DNA of 64,000 nucleotides from Geoalkalibacter halelectricus (GTDB lineage: Bacteria; Desulfobacterota; Desulfuromonadia; Desulfuromonadales; Geoalkalibacteraceae): NCBI RefSeq assembly GCF_025263685.1, contig NZ_CP092109.1, forward strand, positions 2,109,001 through 2,173,000. The letters run 5' to 3'. The first letter of the stretch is position 1, and every line of letters starts with the position of its first letter. Below, piece after piece: positions 1 through 9,208 of the stretch. The notes under the pieces are model-generated. The model was not told where the DNA came from. It saw only the letters and a program-made list of their open reading frames with translations, and did no database searches. The position numbers and the translations under genes were made by a program.

Positions 1-70
1 TAGCCGGAATCCGGACCAAACAGCCGGATTTGCAGCCGGCTCATGGGTAGTCCGACAGCCTCCTAGTTTG
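1..70. repeat. Dispersed repeat, copy A
   Basis: The stretch contains a GCCGG-rich hairpin followed by the core TAGTCCGACAGCCTCCTA. The same core recurs at about 12,966-12,984 (shorter) and at 25,520-25,550 (longer, including the GCCGG part). Read on the minus strand the core is TAGGAGGCTGTCGGACTA, which resembles the kind of short terminus carried by miniature transposable elements. This identification is an inference; only the repetition is seen directly. The remaining bases to 214 hold no gene that I can support. Confidence 0.6.
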
Positions 71-214
71 CTGGTAAGGGCCGCCCTGTCTGCTGCATGA
101 TCCGCAAAGCCGAGGGCAACCCGGTTCTGCGACCCTTATCTGCGCACCACCTTGTTCCGGCCGGGTTGCCCCCGGTTTGAGCACCCCCCCGAGGCATGGA
201 TCAGGAGAATGCCC

Positions 215-559
215 ATGGAATTGCCTGAGCTTGTGCGCAAATGCGCTGAAAAAGAACTTTTTTCATATTGTGAAGGCAAGGTGCCTCCCTGCTTCCGCAA
301 TGAGGTGCGGGTCAGCTTTTGCATCGATGGGGAAGCGGTGACCCTTTTTGAGGAGCGCATCACCCTGGCCAATCCAGCCGACTGGAGTTCGCGCCCGGTG
401 GCGCAGTTTCGTTTCCAGCCCGAACTCAACCAATGGTCACTGCACTATCCAGTCAGTCGCGACTGCTGGCGGCTCTATCTCAACGCCGGTCCCACCCTCA
501 ACCTGAAGAACCTGCTGCGGGCGGTGGATGAGGATCCCTTTCAATCGTTCTGGCAATAA
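215..559 (+). CDS. DUF3024 family protein
   Basis: A 114-residue soluble protein whose pattern matches DUF3024: a helical N-terminus with a Cys-Pro pair, a central VTLFEER strand, a W-x-LY-like strand, and a C-terminal DEDPFQSFW ending that is typical of the family. The ATG at 215 was chosen because AGGAG ends seven bases upstream; an ATG six bases earlier would sit too close to it. No biochemical role is established for the family. It stands alone upstream of the efflux operon with no obvious functional link to it. Confidence 0.75.
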   Translation: MELPELVRKCAEKELFSYCEGKVPPCFRNEVRVSFCIDGEAVTLFEERITLANPADWSSRPVAQFRFQPELNQWSLHYPVSRDCWRLYLNAGPTLNLKNLLRAVDEDPFQSFWQ

Positions 560-677
560 GTTGTTTTTTCGCTGTTTCGTTTTCAGCCCATGAACCGCCG
601 GGGCGGTTAAGACGCTTTCCGCCTGCATGTTATTTAAGGGGGGGCAGCCCCGGCTTCACGTTATGTCCTGGTGTCCC

Positions 678-3071
678 ATGAAACGCGCCCGCCTTTTCTG
701 GTTTTCCCTGATGTTTCTCGGCGCTCTGCTGTTGCCGGCTCAGCCCGCACCAGCGGCCGCTCTGACCATCGGCGTGGTGGTCGACGGCCCCTGGGAGGGC
801 AACCAGCAGGTTCTGGAGCTGTTCCGGCGGGAGATCGAGGTTCTGGTGGGACGAGAATTTCCCCTGGCCTTTCCCGCGGAAAAGCTGCACATCGGCGATT
901 GGCGCGTTTCTTCCATCCGCCGGGCCATCGACCAGTTGCTTACCGATCCCCAGGTCGACGTGGTTCTGGCCATGGGAGTGATCGCCTCCCATGAGCTCAG
1001 CACCCGCGGCCCTTTGCCCAAGCCGGCCATCGCCCCCTTCATTATCGACCAGAAAATGCAGGGGGTGGCGCGGCGCAACGATGCCAGCGGCGTGCCCAAT
1101 CTCAGCTACATCGCGGTGCCGCCTCCCACCGAGCGCGATTTGCGCGTGTTTCACGATCTGAGTCCCTTCTCCCACCTGGCGGTGCTGCACAACCGTCCCT
1201 TTGTCGAAGCCATCCCCGGCCTGGAGGCCAATTACGCCGATCTGGCCCGCGAACTGGGCGTGCGCCTGACCCTGGTGGCGGTGGACGATGATGCCGCCGA
1301 GGCCCTGCAGCGGCTGCCGGCCGGCGTCGATGCCGTCTACGTCGCTCCCCTGCTGCGCCTGGCGCCGGGCGAATTCAGCCAGTTGGTGCGCGGCCTTAAG
1401 GCGCGCGGGCTGCCGAGCTTTTCCCTGCGTGGACGCCCCGAGGTGGAGCGCGGTCTGCTGGCGGGCATCGCCATGGACGATTTTCCCCAGCGCGCGCGGC
1501 GCACCGCCCTCAATCTGCAGCGCATCCTGCTGGGTGAAAAGCCGGCCGATCTCGCCGTGGGGCTGGTGCCCGGCGAGCGCCTGGTCATCAACATGGACAC
1601 TGCCCGCGATATCGGTTTTTATCCCAGTTGGCGGTTTCTGACCGAGGCCGAGCTGCTCTTCGAGGATGGTCGTCCCAGGGGCATGCTGCAATCCCTCGCC
1701 GGGGTGGCGCGCGAGGCGCTTAAGGCCAATCTGGATCTGGCGGCGGCTTCCCAGACCCTCATCGCCGGCGAGCACCAGGTTGCTCAGGCGCGTGCGGCTC
1801 TGCTGCCGCAGGCCTGGGTGGGCGCCGAGGCCCTGATCATTGATCGCGACCGCGCCGCGAGCAGTTTCGGCAACCAGGCGCAGCGCACCCTGAGCGCGAC
1901 GGCGCGCTTGCGCCAGAGCCTCTATTCCGAGACCGCCTGGGCCGGTTTCGAGAGCGCCGAATACCTCCAGCAGGCGCGTGAGGAGGAGGTCAAGGTGGTG
2001 CGCCTGGACGTGATCGCCGAGGCGGTGCGCGCCTATCTGGGTGTGCTGCGCGCCCAGACGGTGCGCCGTATCGAGGGGCAGAACCTTGAGCTGACCCGCA
2101 CCAATCTCGAACTGGCGCGGGTGCGCAGCTCGGTGGGGATCTCCGGGCCCGAGGAGGTCTATCGCTGGGAAAGCCAGATCGCCACCGATCGGCAGCGGGT
2201 CATCGCCGCCGAGGTCAACGAGGATCTGGCGCGCCTGGCCCTCAACCGCCTGCTGCAACGCCCGGCCGAGACGCCTTTTCAGCTCGAGGAGCTTCGTCTC
2301 GACGCGCCGGAACTGCTGGTTGGGCGTCCCGAGGTCTTTCGATATGTGGACAACCCCTGGGATTTCAAGATTTTTCGTGATTTCATGGTGCGCGAAGGAC
2401 TGGCGCGGGCGCCGGAGCTGGAACGCTTCGACGCGGCCATCGCCGCCGAGCGGCGTCAACAGGCCGCGGCGCGGCGGGCTTTTCACGTTCCGGAGCTGAC
2501 CTTGCAGGCCGATCTCAGCCATCGCCTGGCGGAAGGCGGCGTCGGCCAAAACCCGCCGGGAGGCGACCTGCCCCTGCCCCAGGAGGACGACACCCGCTGG
2601 AGCCTGGCCCTCAATCTGAACTTGCCGCTCACCACCGGCGGCGCACGACGCGCCGAGCTTGGTCGCACCACTTCCGAGGTGGCGCGTCTGCAACTTGAGC
2701 GCGCCGCCTTCGCCCAGCGCCTTGAGGAGCTGATTCGGGCCAGGCTGCTGGCCAGTCGCGGCTCTTTTGCCGGCATCCACTTGTCGCGCGCCGCCGCCGA
2801 TGCCGCCCACAACAACCTGGAGATGGTCAAGGACGCCTATTCTCGCGGAGTGGTTTCCATCGTCGATTTGCTCGACGCGCAAAGCTCGGCGCGGGTGGCC
2901 GATCTGGTCGCGGCCAACGCCGTGTACGATTTTCTTTTTGATTTCAACGAAGTCGAGCGGGCCACCGGGCTGTTCTTTTTTCTTGAGAGCGCCGGCGAGC
3001 AGCAGGACTTGCTGGCGCGCCTGCAGGACTTTTTCGCTGCGGCCGCGCCGCGCACCCAGCCGCTTCGTTAG
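678..3071 (+). CDS. TolC-family outer membrane efflux protein with N-terminal periplasmic-binding-like domain
   Basis: A 797-residue protein, much longer than a usual TolC/OprM protein (about 420-490). It starts with a signal peptide (MKRARLFWF, then a hydrophobic core ending in APAAA). Residues about 30-325 look like an ABC_sub_bind/periplasmic-binding fold (GVVVDGPWEGN start, VDVVLAMGVIASHE, a late GLLAGIAMDDFPQ segment). From about residue 345 to the end are the heptad-rich helices of an outer membrane efflux protein, including a SRGVVSIVDLLDAQ segment typical of OEP repeats. It leads a run with an RND adaptor and pump, so it is probably the outer-membrane channel of that tripartite system. 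Initiation could be at 663; 678 gives the cleaner signal peptide. What the extra domain binds is unknown. Confidence 0.85.
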   Translation: MKRARLFWFSLMFLGALLLPAQPAPAAALTIGVVVDGPWEGNQQVLELFRREIEVLVGREFPLAFPAEKLHIGDWRVSSIRRAIDQLLTDPQVDVVLAMGVIASHELSTRGPLPKPAIAPFIIDQKMQGVARRNDASGVPNLSYIAVPPPTERDLRVFHDLSPFSHLAVLHNRPFVEAIPGLEANYADLARELGVRLTLVAVDDDAAEALQRLPAGVDAVYVAPLLRLAPGEFSQLVRGLKARGLPSFSLRGRPEVERGLLAGIAMDDFPQRARRTALNLQRILLGEKPADLAVGLVPGERLVINMDTARDIGFYPSWRFLTEAELLFEDGRPRGMLQSLAGVAREALKANLDLAAASQTLIAGEHQVAQARAALLPQAWVGAEALIIDRDRAASSFGNQAQRTLSATARLRQSLYSETAWAGFESAEYLQQAREEEVKVVRLDVIAEAVRAYLGVLRAQTVRRIEGQNLELTRTNLELARVRSSVGISGPEEVYRWESQIATDRQRVIAAEVNEDLARLALNRLLQRPAETPFQLEELRLDAPELLVGRPEVFRYVDNPWDFKIFRDFMVREGLARAPELERFDAAIAAERRQQAAARRAFHVPELTLQADLSHRLAEGGVGQNPPGGDLPLPQEDDTRWSLALNLNLPLTTGGARRAELGRTTSEVARLQLERAAFAQRLEELIRARLLASRGSFAGIHLSRAAADAAHNNLEMVKDAYSRGVVSIVDLLDAQSSARVADLVAANAVYDFLFDFNEVERATGLFFFLESAGEQQDLLARLQDFFAAAAPRTQPLR

Positions 3072-3258
3072 TACCTGAATCCGTGAGATCCAACCGGGCA
3101 AGAGCGCAAGTCATTGACCTGCCTAAGCATTCAAAAAATCACCGATGAACCTTTGGGTGCACCTCAGATTTTTTGAAACACTTATTCAGGCCAAGCACTT
3201 ACACTCTTTTCCCGCCCGGACCTCACGGATCCAGCTAGGACCCAAGGATGAATCCGTA

Positions 3259-4365
3259 ATGGTGATGATTTTTCGCGGAGTGAGTTTTCTGTTGCTGCTG
3301 CCCCTGTTGTGGAGCTGCGAGCAGCAACAGGTGGCGCCCGAGGAACCTTTGCGAACGGTGCGTACCCAGACCGTGGTGCGTGACGAGGGGGTTCGGGTGC
3401 GCAGTTTTTCCGGAACCGCGCGCCCGGCCATCGAAACGCGCCTGAGTTTTCGCGTGCCCGGAACCCTTGTCGATATTCCGGTCAAGGTTGGTGATCAGGT
3501 GCGGCGCGGCTCTCTGGTCGCGGCCCTTGATCCCGCCGACTATCAGTTGCAGGTGCGTGAAGCCGAGGCCGCCCTGGCCGAGGCAGCGGCCCGGACGCGC
3601 AATGCCGAGGCCCATTTTGAACGGGTCAGGGCGCTGTATGAAAACAACCACGCCTCCCTTACCGACCTCGATGCGGCGCGCGCCGGCGCCGAGTCGGCGC
3701 GCGCCGCCGAAGCCGCCGCGGCCATGCGGGTGGAGCTGGCGCAGCTGCAACTCGGCTATACCCGGCTGCGCGCGCCCCTGGACGGCGAAATCGCCGCGGT
3801 GCGTGTCGAGGTGAACGAAAATGTCGCCGCCGGCGCGGAGGTAGTGGTGCTTACCGCCAGCCAGTTCCCCGAAGTGGCAGTGGCCTTGCCCGAGGCCCTC
3901 ATCGGTGCCGTGGCGCGTGGCGAAGAGGTGCGCGTAAGCTTTGATGCCATCCCCGGTGAAGGTTTTGCCGGGGTGGTCACGGAGGTGGGGGTGGCCGCCA
4001 GCCACGCCGGCGCGACCTTTCCGGTGACCGTGCGCCTGCTCGCGCCGGACCGACGGGTGCGCCAGGGGATGAGCGCCGAGGTGGTGTTTCGTTTCGCGCC
4101 GCACCAGGAGGTGGCGCGGATGCTGGTGCCGGCGGCCGCGGTGGGCGAGGATCAGCAGGGGCGCTTCGTGTTCGTCGTCGAGCCGGGCCCGGACGACACC
4201 ACCCTGGTGCGGCGCCGGGCCGTCGAGGTCGGCGCGCTGCGGGTGGAGGGGCTGGAAATTCTCAGTGGCTTGACGCCGGGTGAGCAGGTGGTGACGGCGG
4301 GCGTGAGCCGCATCGAGGATGGTCAGCGGGTGCTGCTCGCGGTGGCCGAGGAACGCCGGCCATGA
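3259..4365 (+). CDS. RND efflux periplasmic adaptor (membrane fusion protein), lipoprotein
   Basis: This 368-residue protein is the periplasmic adaptor linking the RND pump to the outer-membrane channel. The N-terminus is a lipoprotein signal (LLWSC, Cys 20). A barrel-sandwich half-motif follows (RVPGTLVDIPVKVGDQVRRG), then an Ala-rich coiled-coil hairpin (AEAALAEAAARTRNAEAHF onwards), the second lipoyl half (YTRLRAPLDGEIAAV), and C-terminal beta-barrel and membrane-proximal segments. The start at 3259 follows an AAGGA motif; the frame is open further upstream but without a signal peptide. It overlaps the pump gene by 4 bp, so the two are translationally coupled. The substrate is not deducible. 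Confidence 0.93.
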   Translation: MVMIFRGVSFLLLLPLLWSCEQQQVAPEEPLRTVRTQTVVRDEGVRVRSFSGTARPAIETRLSFRVPGTLVDIPVKVGDQVRRGSLVAALDPADYQLQVREAEAALAEAAARTRNAEAHFERVRALYENNHASLTDLDAARAGAESARAAEAAAAMRVELAQLQLGYTRLRAPLDGEIAAVRVEVNENVAAGAEVVVLTASQFPEVAVALPEALIGAVARGEEVRVSFDAIPGEGFAGVVTEVGVAASHAGATFPVTVRLLAPDRRVRQGMSAEVVFRFAPHQEVARMLVPAAAVGEDQQGRFVFVVEPGPDDTTLVRRRAVEVGALRVEGLEILSGLTPGEQVVTAGVSRIEDGQRVLLAVAEERRP

Positions 4366-7300
4366 ACCTGACTCGCGCGGCGATCGAAAAAAACCGGGTC
4401 ACCCTAACGCTGCTGGCGGTGTTGCTGGTGGCGGGGGTGTGGTCGTTTTTCTCCTTGCCGCGCGATGAGGATCCAGGGTTCATCATCCGCACGGCGCAGG
4501 TTCTAACCCTGTTTCCCGGGGCCGGGCCGGAACGCGTCGAGCAGTTGGTAACCGACAAGCTGGAAAAGGCGATTCAGGAAATCCCCCAGATCGACTTCAT
4601 CACCAGCGAATCCAAGCCCGGCGTCTCCATGATCCTGGTGAACATCCAGGAACGCTACACGGATATGCGCCCGATCTGGGACGATCTGCGGCGCAAGGTG
4701 GAGCGCACCGCCCGCGAACTGCCGGCGGAAATCATCGGGCCGACGGTCAACGACGAATTCGGCGATGTGTTCGGGGTGGTTTTCACCCTGCGCGGCGAGG
4801 GCTTGAGCTACGCCGAACTCAAGGACATCGCCGAGGACTGCCGCAACGAGCTGCTGCTGTCGCGCGAAGTGGCCAAGGTGGACATTTTCGGCGTGCAGCA
4901 GGAGCGCATCTTCGTCGAGTACAGCAACGCGCGCCTGGCCGAATTCGGCATCTCGCCCTGGCAATTGCGCGAGCTTCTCGAAGCGCGCAACATCATCATC
5001 CCGGGCGGCGAGATCTATACCGACACCGAGCAGATCATCCTTGAGCCCACCGGCAATTTCGATTCCCTGGAGGATCTGGGCCACAGCCTGATCCCCCTGC
5101 CCGGGCGCAGCGAGCTGGTCTACCTCAAGGATCTGGCCGAGATCCGGCGCGGTTACGTCGATCCGCCCCAGGCCAAGGTGCGCTATCGCGGCGAGCCGGC
5201 CCTGGCCCTGGCGGTCAACATGCGTCAGGGGGGCAATATCCTGGCGCTGGGCGAGGAGGTTCAGGCGCACCTGGAGCGCTTCCGCGCCGCCTATCCCCTG
5301 GGGGTCGAGTTCGACCTGGTGGCTTTCCAGCCCCGCCATGTGCAGCAAAAGGTCGATGATTTCGTCACCAATCTGCTGCAGGCGGTGCTGATCGTGCTGC
5401 TGGTGGTGCTGGTGTTTCTCGGCCTGCGCACCGGGCTGGTGGTGGCCAGCCTGATTCCGGCATCGATGATTCTGGCCCTGTTCGTCATGGGGCTGCTCGA
5501 CATCGGCATCGACCAGATGTCCCTGGCGTCTCTGATCATCGCCCTGGGCCTGCTGGTCGATAACGCCATCGTCATGTCCGAATCCATCAAGGTCTCCATG
5601 GAGGAGGGCCTCGCTCCCCTGGATGCGGCGGTGGGTTCGGCCAACGAACTGCGCGTTCCCCTGCTGACCTCGTCCCTGACCACCGCCGCCGCCTTCTTGC
5701 CCATCTTCCTCGCCGAATCCATGACCGGCGAATACACCGCGCCCCTGTTCAAGGTGGTCACCATCACCCTGCTGTGTTCCTGGGTGCTGTCCCTGACCCT
5801 GACGCCCTTGCTGTGCGTGCATTTCCTGCCCCGCGCCCCCAAACGGGCCAGAAACTATGAAAATCCCTTTTATCGGGCCTATCGCGGTTTTCTGCTGGTG
5901 ATTTTGCGCCGGCGCATCCCGGCGTTGCTGGTGGTGACCCTGGTGTTCGGCCTGGCTCTGTTCGGCCTGCGTTTCGTGCCGCAGATTTTCTTCCCCCCCG
6001 ACGACAAGCCGATTTTCTTTGCCGAACTGCGGCTGCCCGTCGGCACGCCCCTGGCGCGCACCGCCCAGGTGGTCTCAAGTCTCGAGGAGCACATGGCGCA
6101 GCATTTCATGGCCGAGGGCGACGGGCGGAGCGAAGGCATCCTGGACTGGGTGGCCTTCCTCGGCGCGGGCGCGCCGCGCTATATCCTCGCCTACAATCCC
6201 GAGCCGCCCAGCCCCGAATACGCCTACCTGCTCGTCAACGCCAGCTCCCGCGAGGATCTGCTGACCCGCATCATTCCGGCTCTAGAGGTGTTCAGTCAGG
6301 AGCATTTCCCCGACCTCGACGCGCAGATCCGTCCCTTGTTTCTCGGGCCGCCGGTGGAAAATCCGGTGGAGGTACGTATATCCGGACGCGACAGCGAGAC
6401 GCTCTTCGCCCTGGGCGCCGAGGTGCGCGAACAGCTGGCGGCGATCCCCGGGGTGCGCACCATCACCGATGACTGGGGCGCGCGCACCAAGAAGCTGGTG
6501 GTGCGCGTCAACCAGCCCCGCGCCCAGCGCGCCGGGCTCTCCAACCGCGACGTGGCGGTGTCGCTGCAATCCATCCTCACCGGTCTGGAAACCACCGACT
6601 TTCGCGAGGACGACCAGATTATCCCGGTGGTGCTGCGCTCCGTGGCCGCCGACCGGCAGGACATCGGCAAGCTGGAGACCTACAACATCTACGTGCAGGC
6701 CACCGGCGAATCCGTGCCCCTCATGCAGGTGGCCGACGTCGAGATGTCCTGGCAGCCGGCCAAGATCCTGCGCCGCGACCGCCTGCGGACGCTCACCGTG
6801 CAGGCCGACGTGCATCCGGGCGCCAATCCCATCGCCATTGCCCGCCAGCTTGACGCCGCGCTCAGCGAGCAGAGCCGCGCCTGGCCCCTGGGGACCAAGT
6901 ACGAGATGGGCGGCGAGCTCGAAACCTCCGGGCTGGCCAACGACGCCATCAATGCCAAGGTGCCGGTGGCCGGGCTGATCATCCTGCTGCTGCTGGTCGC
7001 GCAGTTCAACTCGTTTCGCCGTCCGCTGATCATCCTGCTCACCATCCCCCTGGGGCTGGTCGGAGTGACCCTCGGCCTGCTGGTCACCGGCACGGCCTTC
7101 GGTTTCATGGCGCTGCTCGGGCTGGTATCCCTGGCCGGCATCGTCATTAACAACGCCATCGTGCTGCTGGAACGCATTCGCCTGGAAATCGACCAGAACA
7201 GCCTGGACCCGCGCCGGGCAGTGATCGAGGCCTGCCAGAGGCGTCTGCGCCCCATCCTGCTCACCACCCTCACCACCATGGGCGGCCTGCTGCCCCTGTG

Positions 7301-7442
7301 GCTCGGCGGCGGTCCCATGTGGGCCCCGCTGGCGGTCAGCATCATTTTCGGCCTGGCGTTCGCCACGCTGTTGACCCTGGGCGTGGTTCCGGTGCTCTAC
7401 TCACTGTTCTTCCGGGTTAATTTTCGCGATTTTCGCTACTGA
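4362..7442 (+). CDS. RND efflux transporter permease (AcrB/MdtB-like)
   Basis: A 1026-residue inner-membrane proton-driven pump with the duplicated RND topology: TM1 at residues 10-30, a first periplasmic loop, TM2-6 at about 335-490, TM7 at about 525, a second periplasmic loop and a C-terminal TM bundle. The TM4 proton-relay motif reads GLLVDNAIV, with one Asp rather than the Asp-Asp of AcrB; the same pattern is common in environmental RND pumps. The C-terminal repeat has GIVINNAIVLLERI. It is the last gene of the efflux operon and overlaps the adaptor by ATGA. Drug or metabolite specificity cannot be read from sequence. Confidence 0.95.
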   Translation: MNLTRAAIEKNRVTLTLLAVLLVAGVWSFFSLPRDEDPGFIIRTAQVLTLFPGAGPERVEQLVTDKLEKAIQEIPQIDFITSESKPGVSMILVNIQERYTDMRPIWDDLRRKVERTARELPAEIIGPTVNDEFGDVFGVVFTLRGEGLSYAELKDIAEDCRNELLLSREVAKVDIFGVQQERIFVEYSNARLAEFGISPWQLRELLEARNIIIPGGEIYTDTEQIILEPTGNFDSLEDLGHSLIPLPGRSELVYLKDLAEIRRGYVDPPQAKVRYRGEPALALAVNMRQGGNILALGEEVQAHLERFRAAYPLGVEFDLVAFQPRHVQQKVDDFVTNLLQAVLIVLLVVLVFLGLRTGLVVASLIPASMILALFVMGLLDIGIDQMSLASLIIALGLLVDNAIVMSESIKVSMEEGLAPLDAAVGSANELRVPLLTSSLTTAAAFLPIFLAESMTGEYTAPLFKVVTITLLCSWVLSLTLTPLLCVHFLPRAPKRARNYENPFYRAYRGFLLVILRRRIPALLVVTLVFGLALFGLRFVPQIFFPPDDKPIFFAELRLPVGTPLARTAQVVSSLEEHMAQHFMAEGDGRSEGILDWVAFLGAGAPRYILAYNPEPPSPEYAYLLVNASSREDLLTRIIPALEVFSQEHFPDLDAQIRPLFLGPPVENPVEVRISGRDSETLFALGAEVREQLAAIPGVRTITDDWGARTKKLVVRVNQPRAQRAGLSNRDVAVSLQSILTGLETTDFREDDQIIPVVLRSVAADRQDIGKLETYNIYVQATGESVPLMQVADVEMSWQPAKILRRDRLRTLTVQADVHPGANPIAIARQLDAALSEQSRAWPLGTKYEMGGELETSGLANDAINAKVPVAGLIILLLLVAQFNSFRRPLIILLTIPLGLVGVTLGLLVTGTAFGFMALLGLVSLAGIVINNAIVLLERIRLEIDQNSLDPRRAVIEACQRRLRPILLTTLTTMGGLLPLWLGGGPMWAPLAVSIIFGLAFATLLTLGVVPVLYSLFFRVNFRDFRY

Positions 7443-7464
7443 TCCTATGGGCCGCGTGGACTGA

Positions 7465-7492
7465 TTGTCGAGCGGCGTTCCCCTGATATACT
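7465..7492 (+). promoter_or_regulatory. Sigma-70-type promoter directly in front of the 7500 gene
   Basis: TTGTCG and TATACT are separated by 16 bp. The -10 box ends seven bases before the ATG at 7500, which puts the expected start point on or next to the start codon. No Shine-Dalgarno sequence lies between them. Confidence 0.5.
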
Positions 7493-7499
7493 GACTTCC

Positions 7500-8654
7500 A
7501 TGTGGGGCATAAAGCATTTATTCCTGATCTCTTTGCTGCTGGTGCTGGTCATGAGTCTCATGGCAGGTTGCTCGCCGCGGCGCGGTTATGAGGCCGTGCT
7601 GCTGCTGGCGGACGTCGCGGCCGGCGAGGAGCCGAGCCGCCTCAAGGCCACCCGGCCGCAGCCCAAGCGCGTTCCCGTGCGGATTCCGGCCGCACCGGCC
7701 TTCCCTCTGTCCGCGGGCTTTTTCGGCGCCGACCTCTACCTGCCTGGCGAGCCGGTCAGGGCCGGGGTGTTGTTGGTGCCCGGCGTCGCCGAGGAGGGCA
7801 AGGACGATCCGCGCCTGGTGGCCTTTGCCTACAGCCTGGCGCGTTCGCGCTTCGCGGTGTTGGTGCCGGAACTGGAGAGCATGCATCGCCTTGAGGTGCG
7901 GGGCGAGAATGTCGATGAAGTCGCCGCCGCCTTCGCCTGGTTTCGCAACCGCACCGATCTGGTACCCAGCGGCCGTTTGGGCATGATGGCCTTCAGCTAC
8001 GCCGTGGGGCCGACGGTGCTGGCGGCCAAGGACGCCGCGGTGGCCGAGGATGTGCGTTTTGTCGCCGGCGTCGGTGGTTATTACGACATCCACGCGGTGA
8101 TGACCTTTTTCACCACCGGCTGGTTTCAGGATGGAGAGCGCTGGCGGCGCGGCGATCCCAATCGCTACGGCAAATGGATCTTCGTCGAAGGCAACCTTGA
8201 TCGTCTCGAGCACGAAAGCGACCGCGAGCTGTTTCAGGAAATGGCGGATCGGCGCAAGGATGATCTGGATGCGCCCATCGCGGATCTGGCCGAGGGGCTG
8301 AGCGAGGAGGGCCTGGCGCTGTATCGTTTCATCACCAACGAGGACCGCGAGCGGGCGCCGGAGCTGATCGCGGCCCTGCCGGAATTTTTACGCCGCGACA
8401 TCGATGCCCTCAACCTGGCCGACAAGGATCTGGGCTCGCTGCGCGCCCGGCTGATTCTCATCCACGGTCTCGACGATCCCATCATCCCCTACACCGAAAG
8501 CCGCGCGCTCAAAAAGGCGTTGCCCGCCGGGCAGGTCGATCTGTTTCTGGTGCGCGGACTCATGCATGTGGACGTGACCCCCGGTCTGGTCGGCTCCTGG
8601 CGCATGTGGCGCTCGGTGACGGCCCTGCTGCGCGAGCGCGACGGGGTGCGCTGA
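7500..8654 (+). CDS. Lipoprotein alpha/beta hydrolase
   Basis: A 384-residue protein with a lipoprotein signal (lipobox LMAGC, Cys 24). It has an alpha/beta-hydrolase layout: a strand with GVLLVPGVAEEG near the oxyanion region, a nucleophile-elbow-like MMAFSYAVG (Ser flanked by Phe and Tyr rather than the classical GxSxG), a late acid site in LILIHGLDDPIIP, and a candidate catalytic His in RGLMHVD. It is therefore probably a membrane-anchored esterase or peptidase-like hydrolase on the periplasmic side. The promoter lies immediately upstream and the gene lacks a ribosome-binding site. The substrate is unknown. Confidence 0.75.
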   Translation: MWGIKHLFLISLLLVLVMSLMAGCSPRRGYEAVLLLADVAAGEEPSRLKATRPQPKRVPVRIPAAPAFPLSAGFFGADLYLPGEPVRAGVLLVPGVAEEGKDDPRLVAFAYSLARSRFAVLVPELESMHRLEVRGENVDEVAAAFAWFRNRTDLVPSGRLGMMAFSYAVGPTVLAAKDAAVAEDVRFVAGVGGYYDIHAVMTFFTTGWFQDGERWRRGDPNRYGKWIFVEGNLDRLEHESDRELFQEMADRRKDDLDAPIADLAEGLSEEGLALYRFITNEDRERAPELIAALPEFLRRDIDALNLADKDLGSLRARLILIHGLDDPIIPYTESRALKKALPAGQVDLFLVRGLMHVDVTPGLVGSWRMWRSVTALLRERDGVR

Positions 8655-8669
8655 GGGTTTGTTTCTCGT

Positions 8670-8699
8670 TTGACAGGCGAGGCCCCCTTGGGCTACCTT
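8670..8699 (+). promoter_or_regulatory. Sigma-70-type promoter upstream of the 8748 gene
   Basis: A perfect TTGACA is followed after 18 bp by TACCTT. The predicted transcript would start near 8706, leaving a leader of about 40 bases. Confidence 0.4.
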
Positions 8700-8747
8700 G
8701 TGCGCCGCCCGTGCCCCCAACACTAGCAGCCGGATCTTGCGACGACC

Positions 8748-9170
8748 ATGACCCTTGCCCTTGACGCCCCGCACCTGCTCGGCCTGGCCGGCGCCTTGCT
8801 CGCCCTGGGCTTGGCGGCCTATCTGCTGGTGCGCTTTCTCAGGTATCAGAGGGCGCGCCGCTACCGCCGCCACTTTCAGGTTCTCTGGGATCGCAAACTG
8901 CGGCCCCGTTGTCCGCGCTGCCGCGGCCTGCTCGGCGAGTGGGGTATGCACCAGAGCCTCAAATTTGAAAAGCACGCCGGTCGCATGACGCAGGTGCCCG
9001 TCTCCTTCGGCGCTTTTCGCTGCGAGCCCTGCGGGACGCTGGTGCGCCTGGTCGATGAGGACGGTTTCGAGATGGACTACCAGCAGGCCCTGACCCGCCT
9101 GGGCGCTGAAACGACCCCCGCGGGCAGCACCCTTTCCCGCCCCAATGAACTGACCCCCGGAAATCCCTGA
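8748..9170 (+). CDS. Small membrane protein with zinc-ribbon
   Basis: A 140-residue protein with one N-terminal transmembrane helix (residues 8-30, Leu/Ala-rich), a basic linker (RYQRARRYRRH), and two CxxC pairs (CPRC and CEPC) about 40 residues apart that should form a cytoplasmic zinc ribbon. The C-terminus is Thr/Pro-rich and probably disordered. I do not recognise the family. It converges on miaA with only 38 bp between the stop codons. Confidence 0.7.
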   Translation: MTLALDAPHLLGLAGALLALGLAAYLLVRFLRYQRARRYRRHFQVLWDRKLRPRCPRCRGLLGEWGMHQSLKFEKHAGRMTQVPVSFGAFRCEPCGTLVRLVDEDGFEMDYQQALTRLGAETTPAGSTLSRPNELTPGNP

Positions 9171-9208
9171 AACGATATATCCGTTACCCTGAGGACTCGC
9201 CATGATGG

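Noticed and set aside
100-130. GCAAAGCC near position 107, reminiscent of a c-di-GMP-I (GEMM) riboswitch
   Set aside because: The other conserved blocks and the P1 stem cannot be found at the right spacing; one short match is not enough.
630-3101. An 823-residue open frame opposite the efflux outer-membrane gene
   Set aside because: It lies wholly antisense to a gene with clear family motifs, has repetitive Gly/Gln/His-rich composition and no domain; it is a high-GC shadow.
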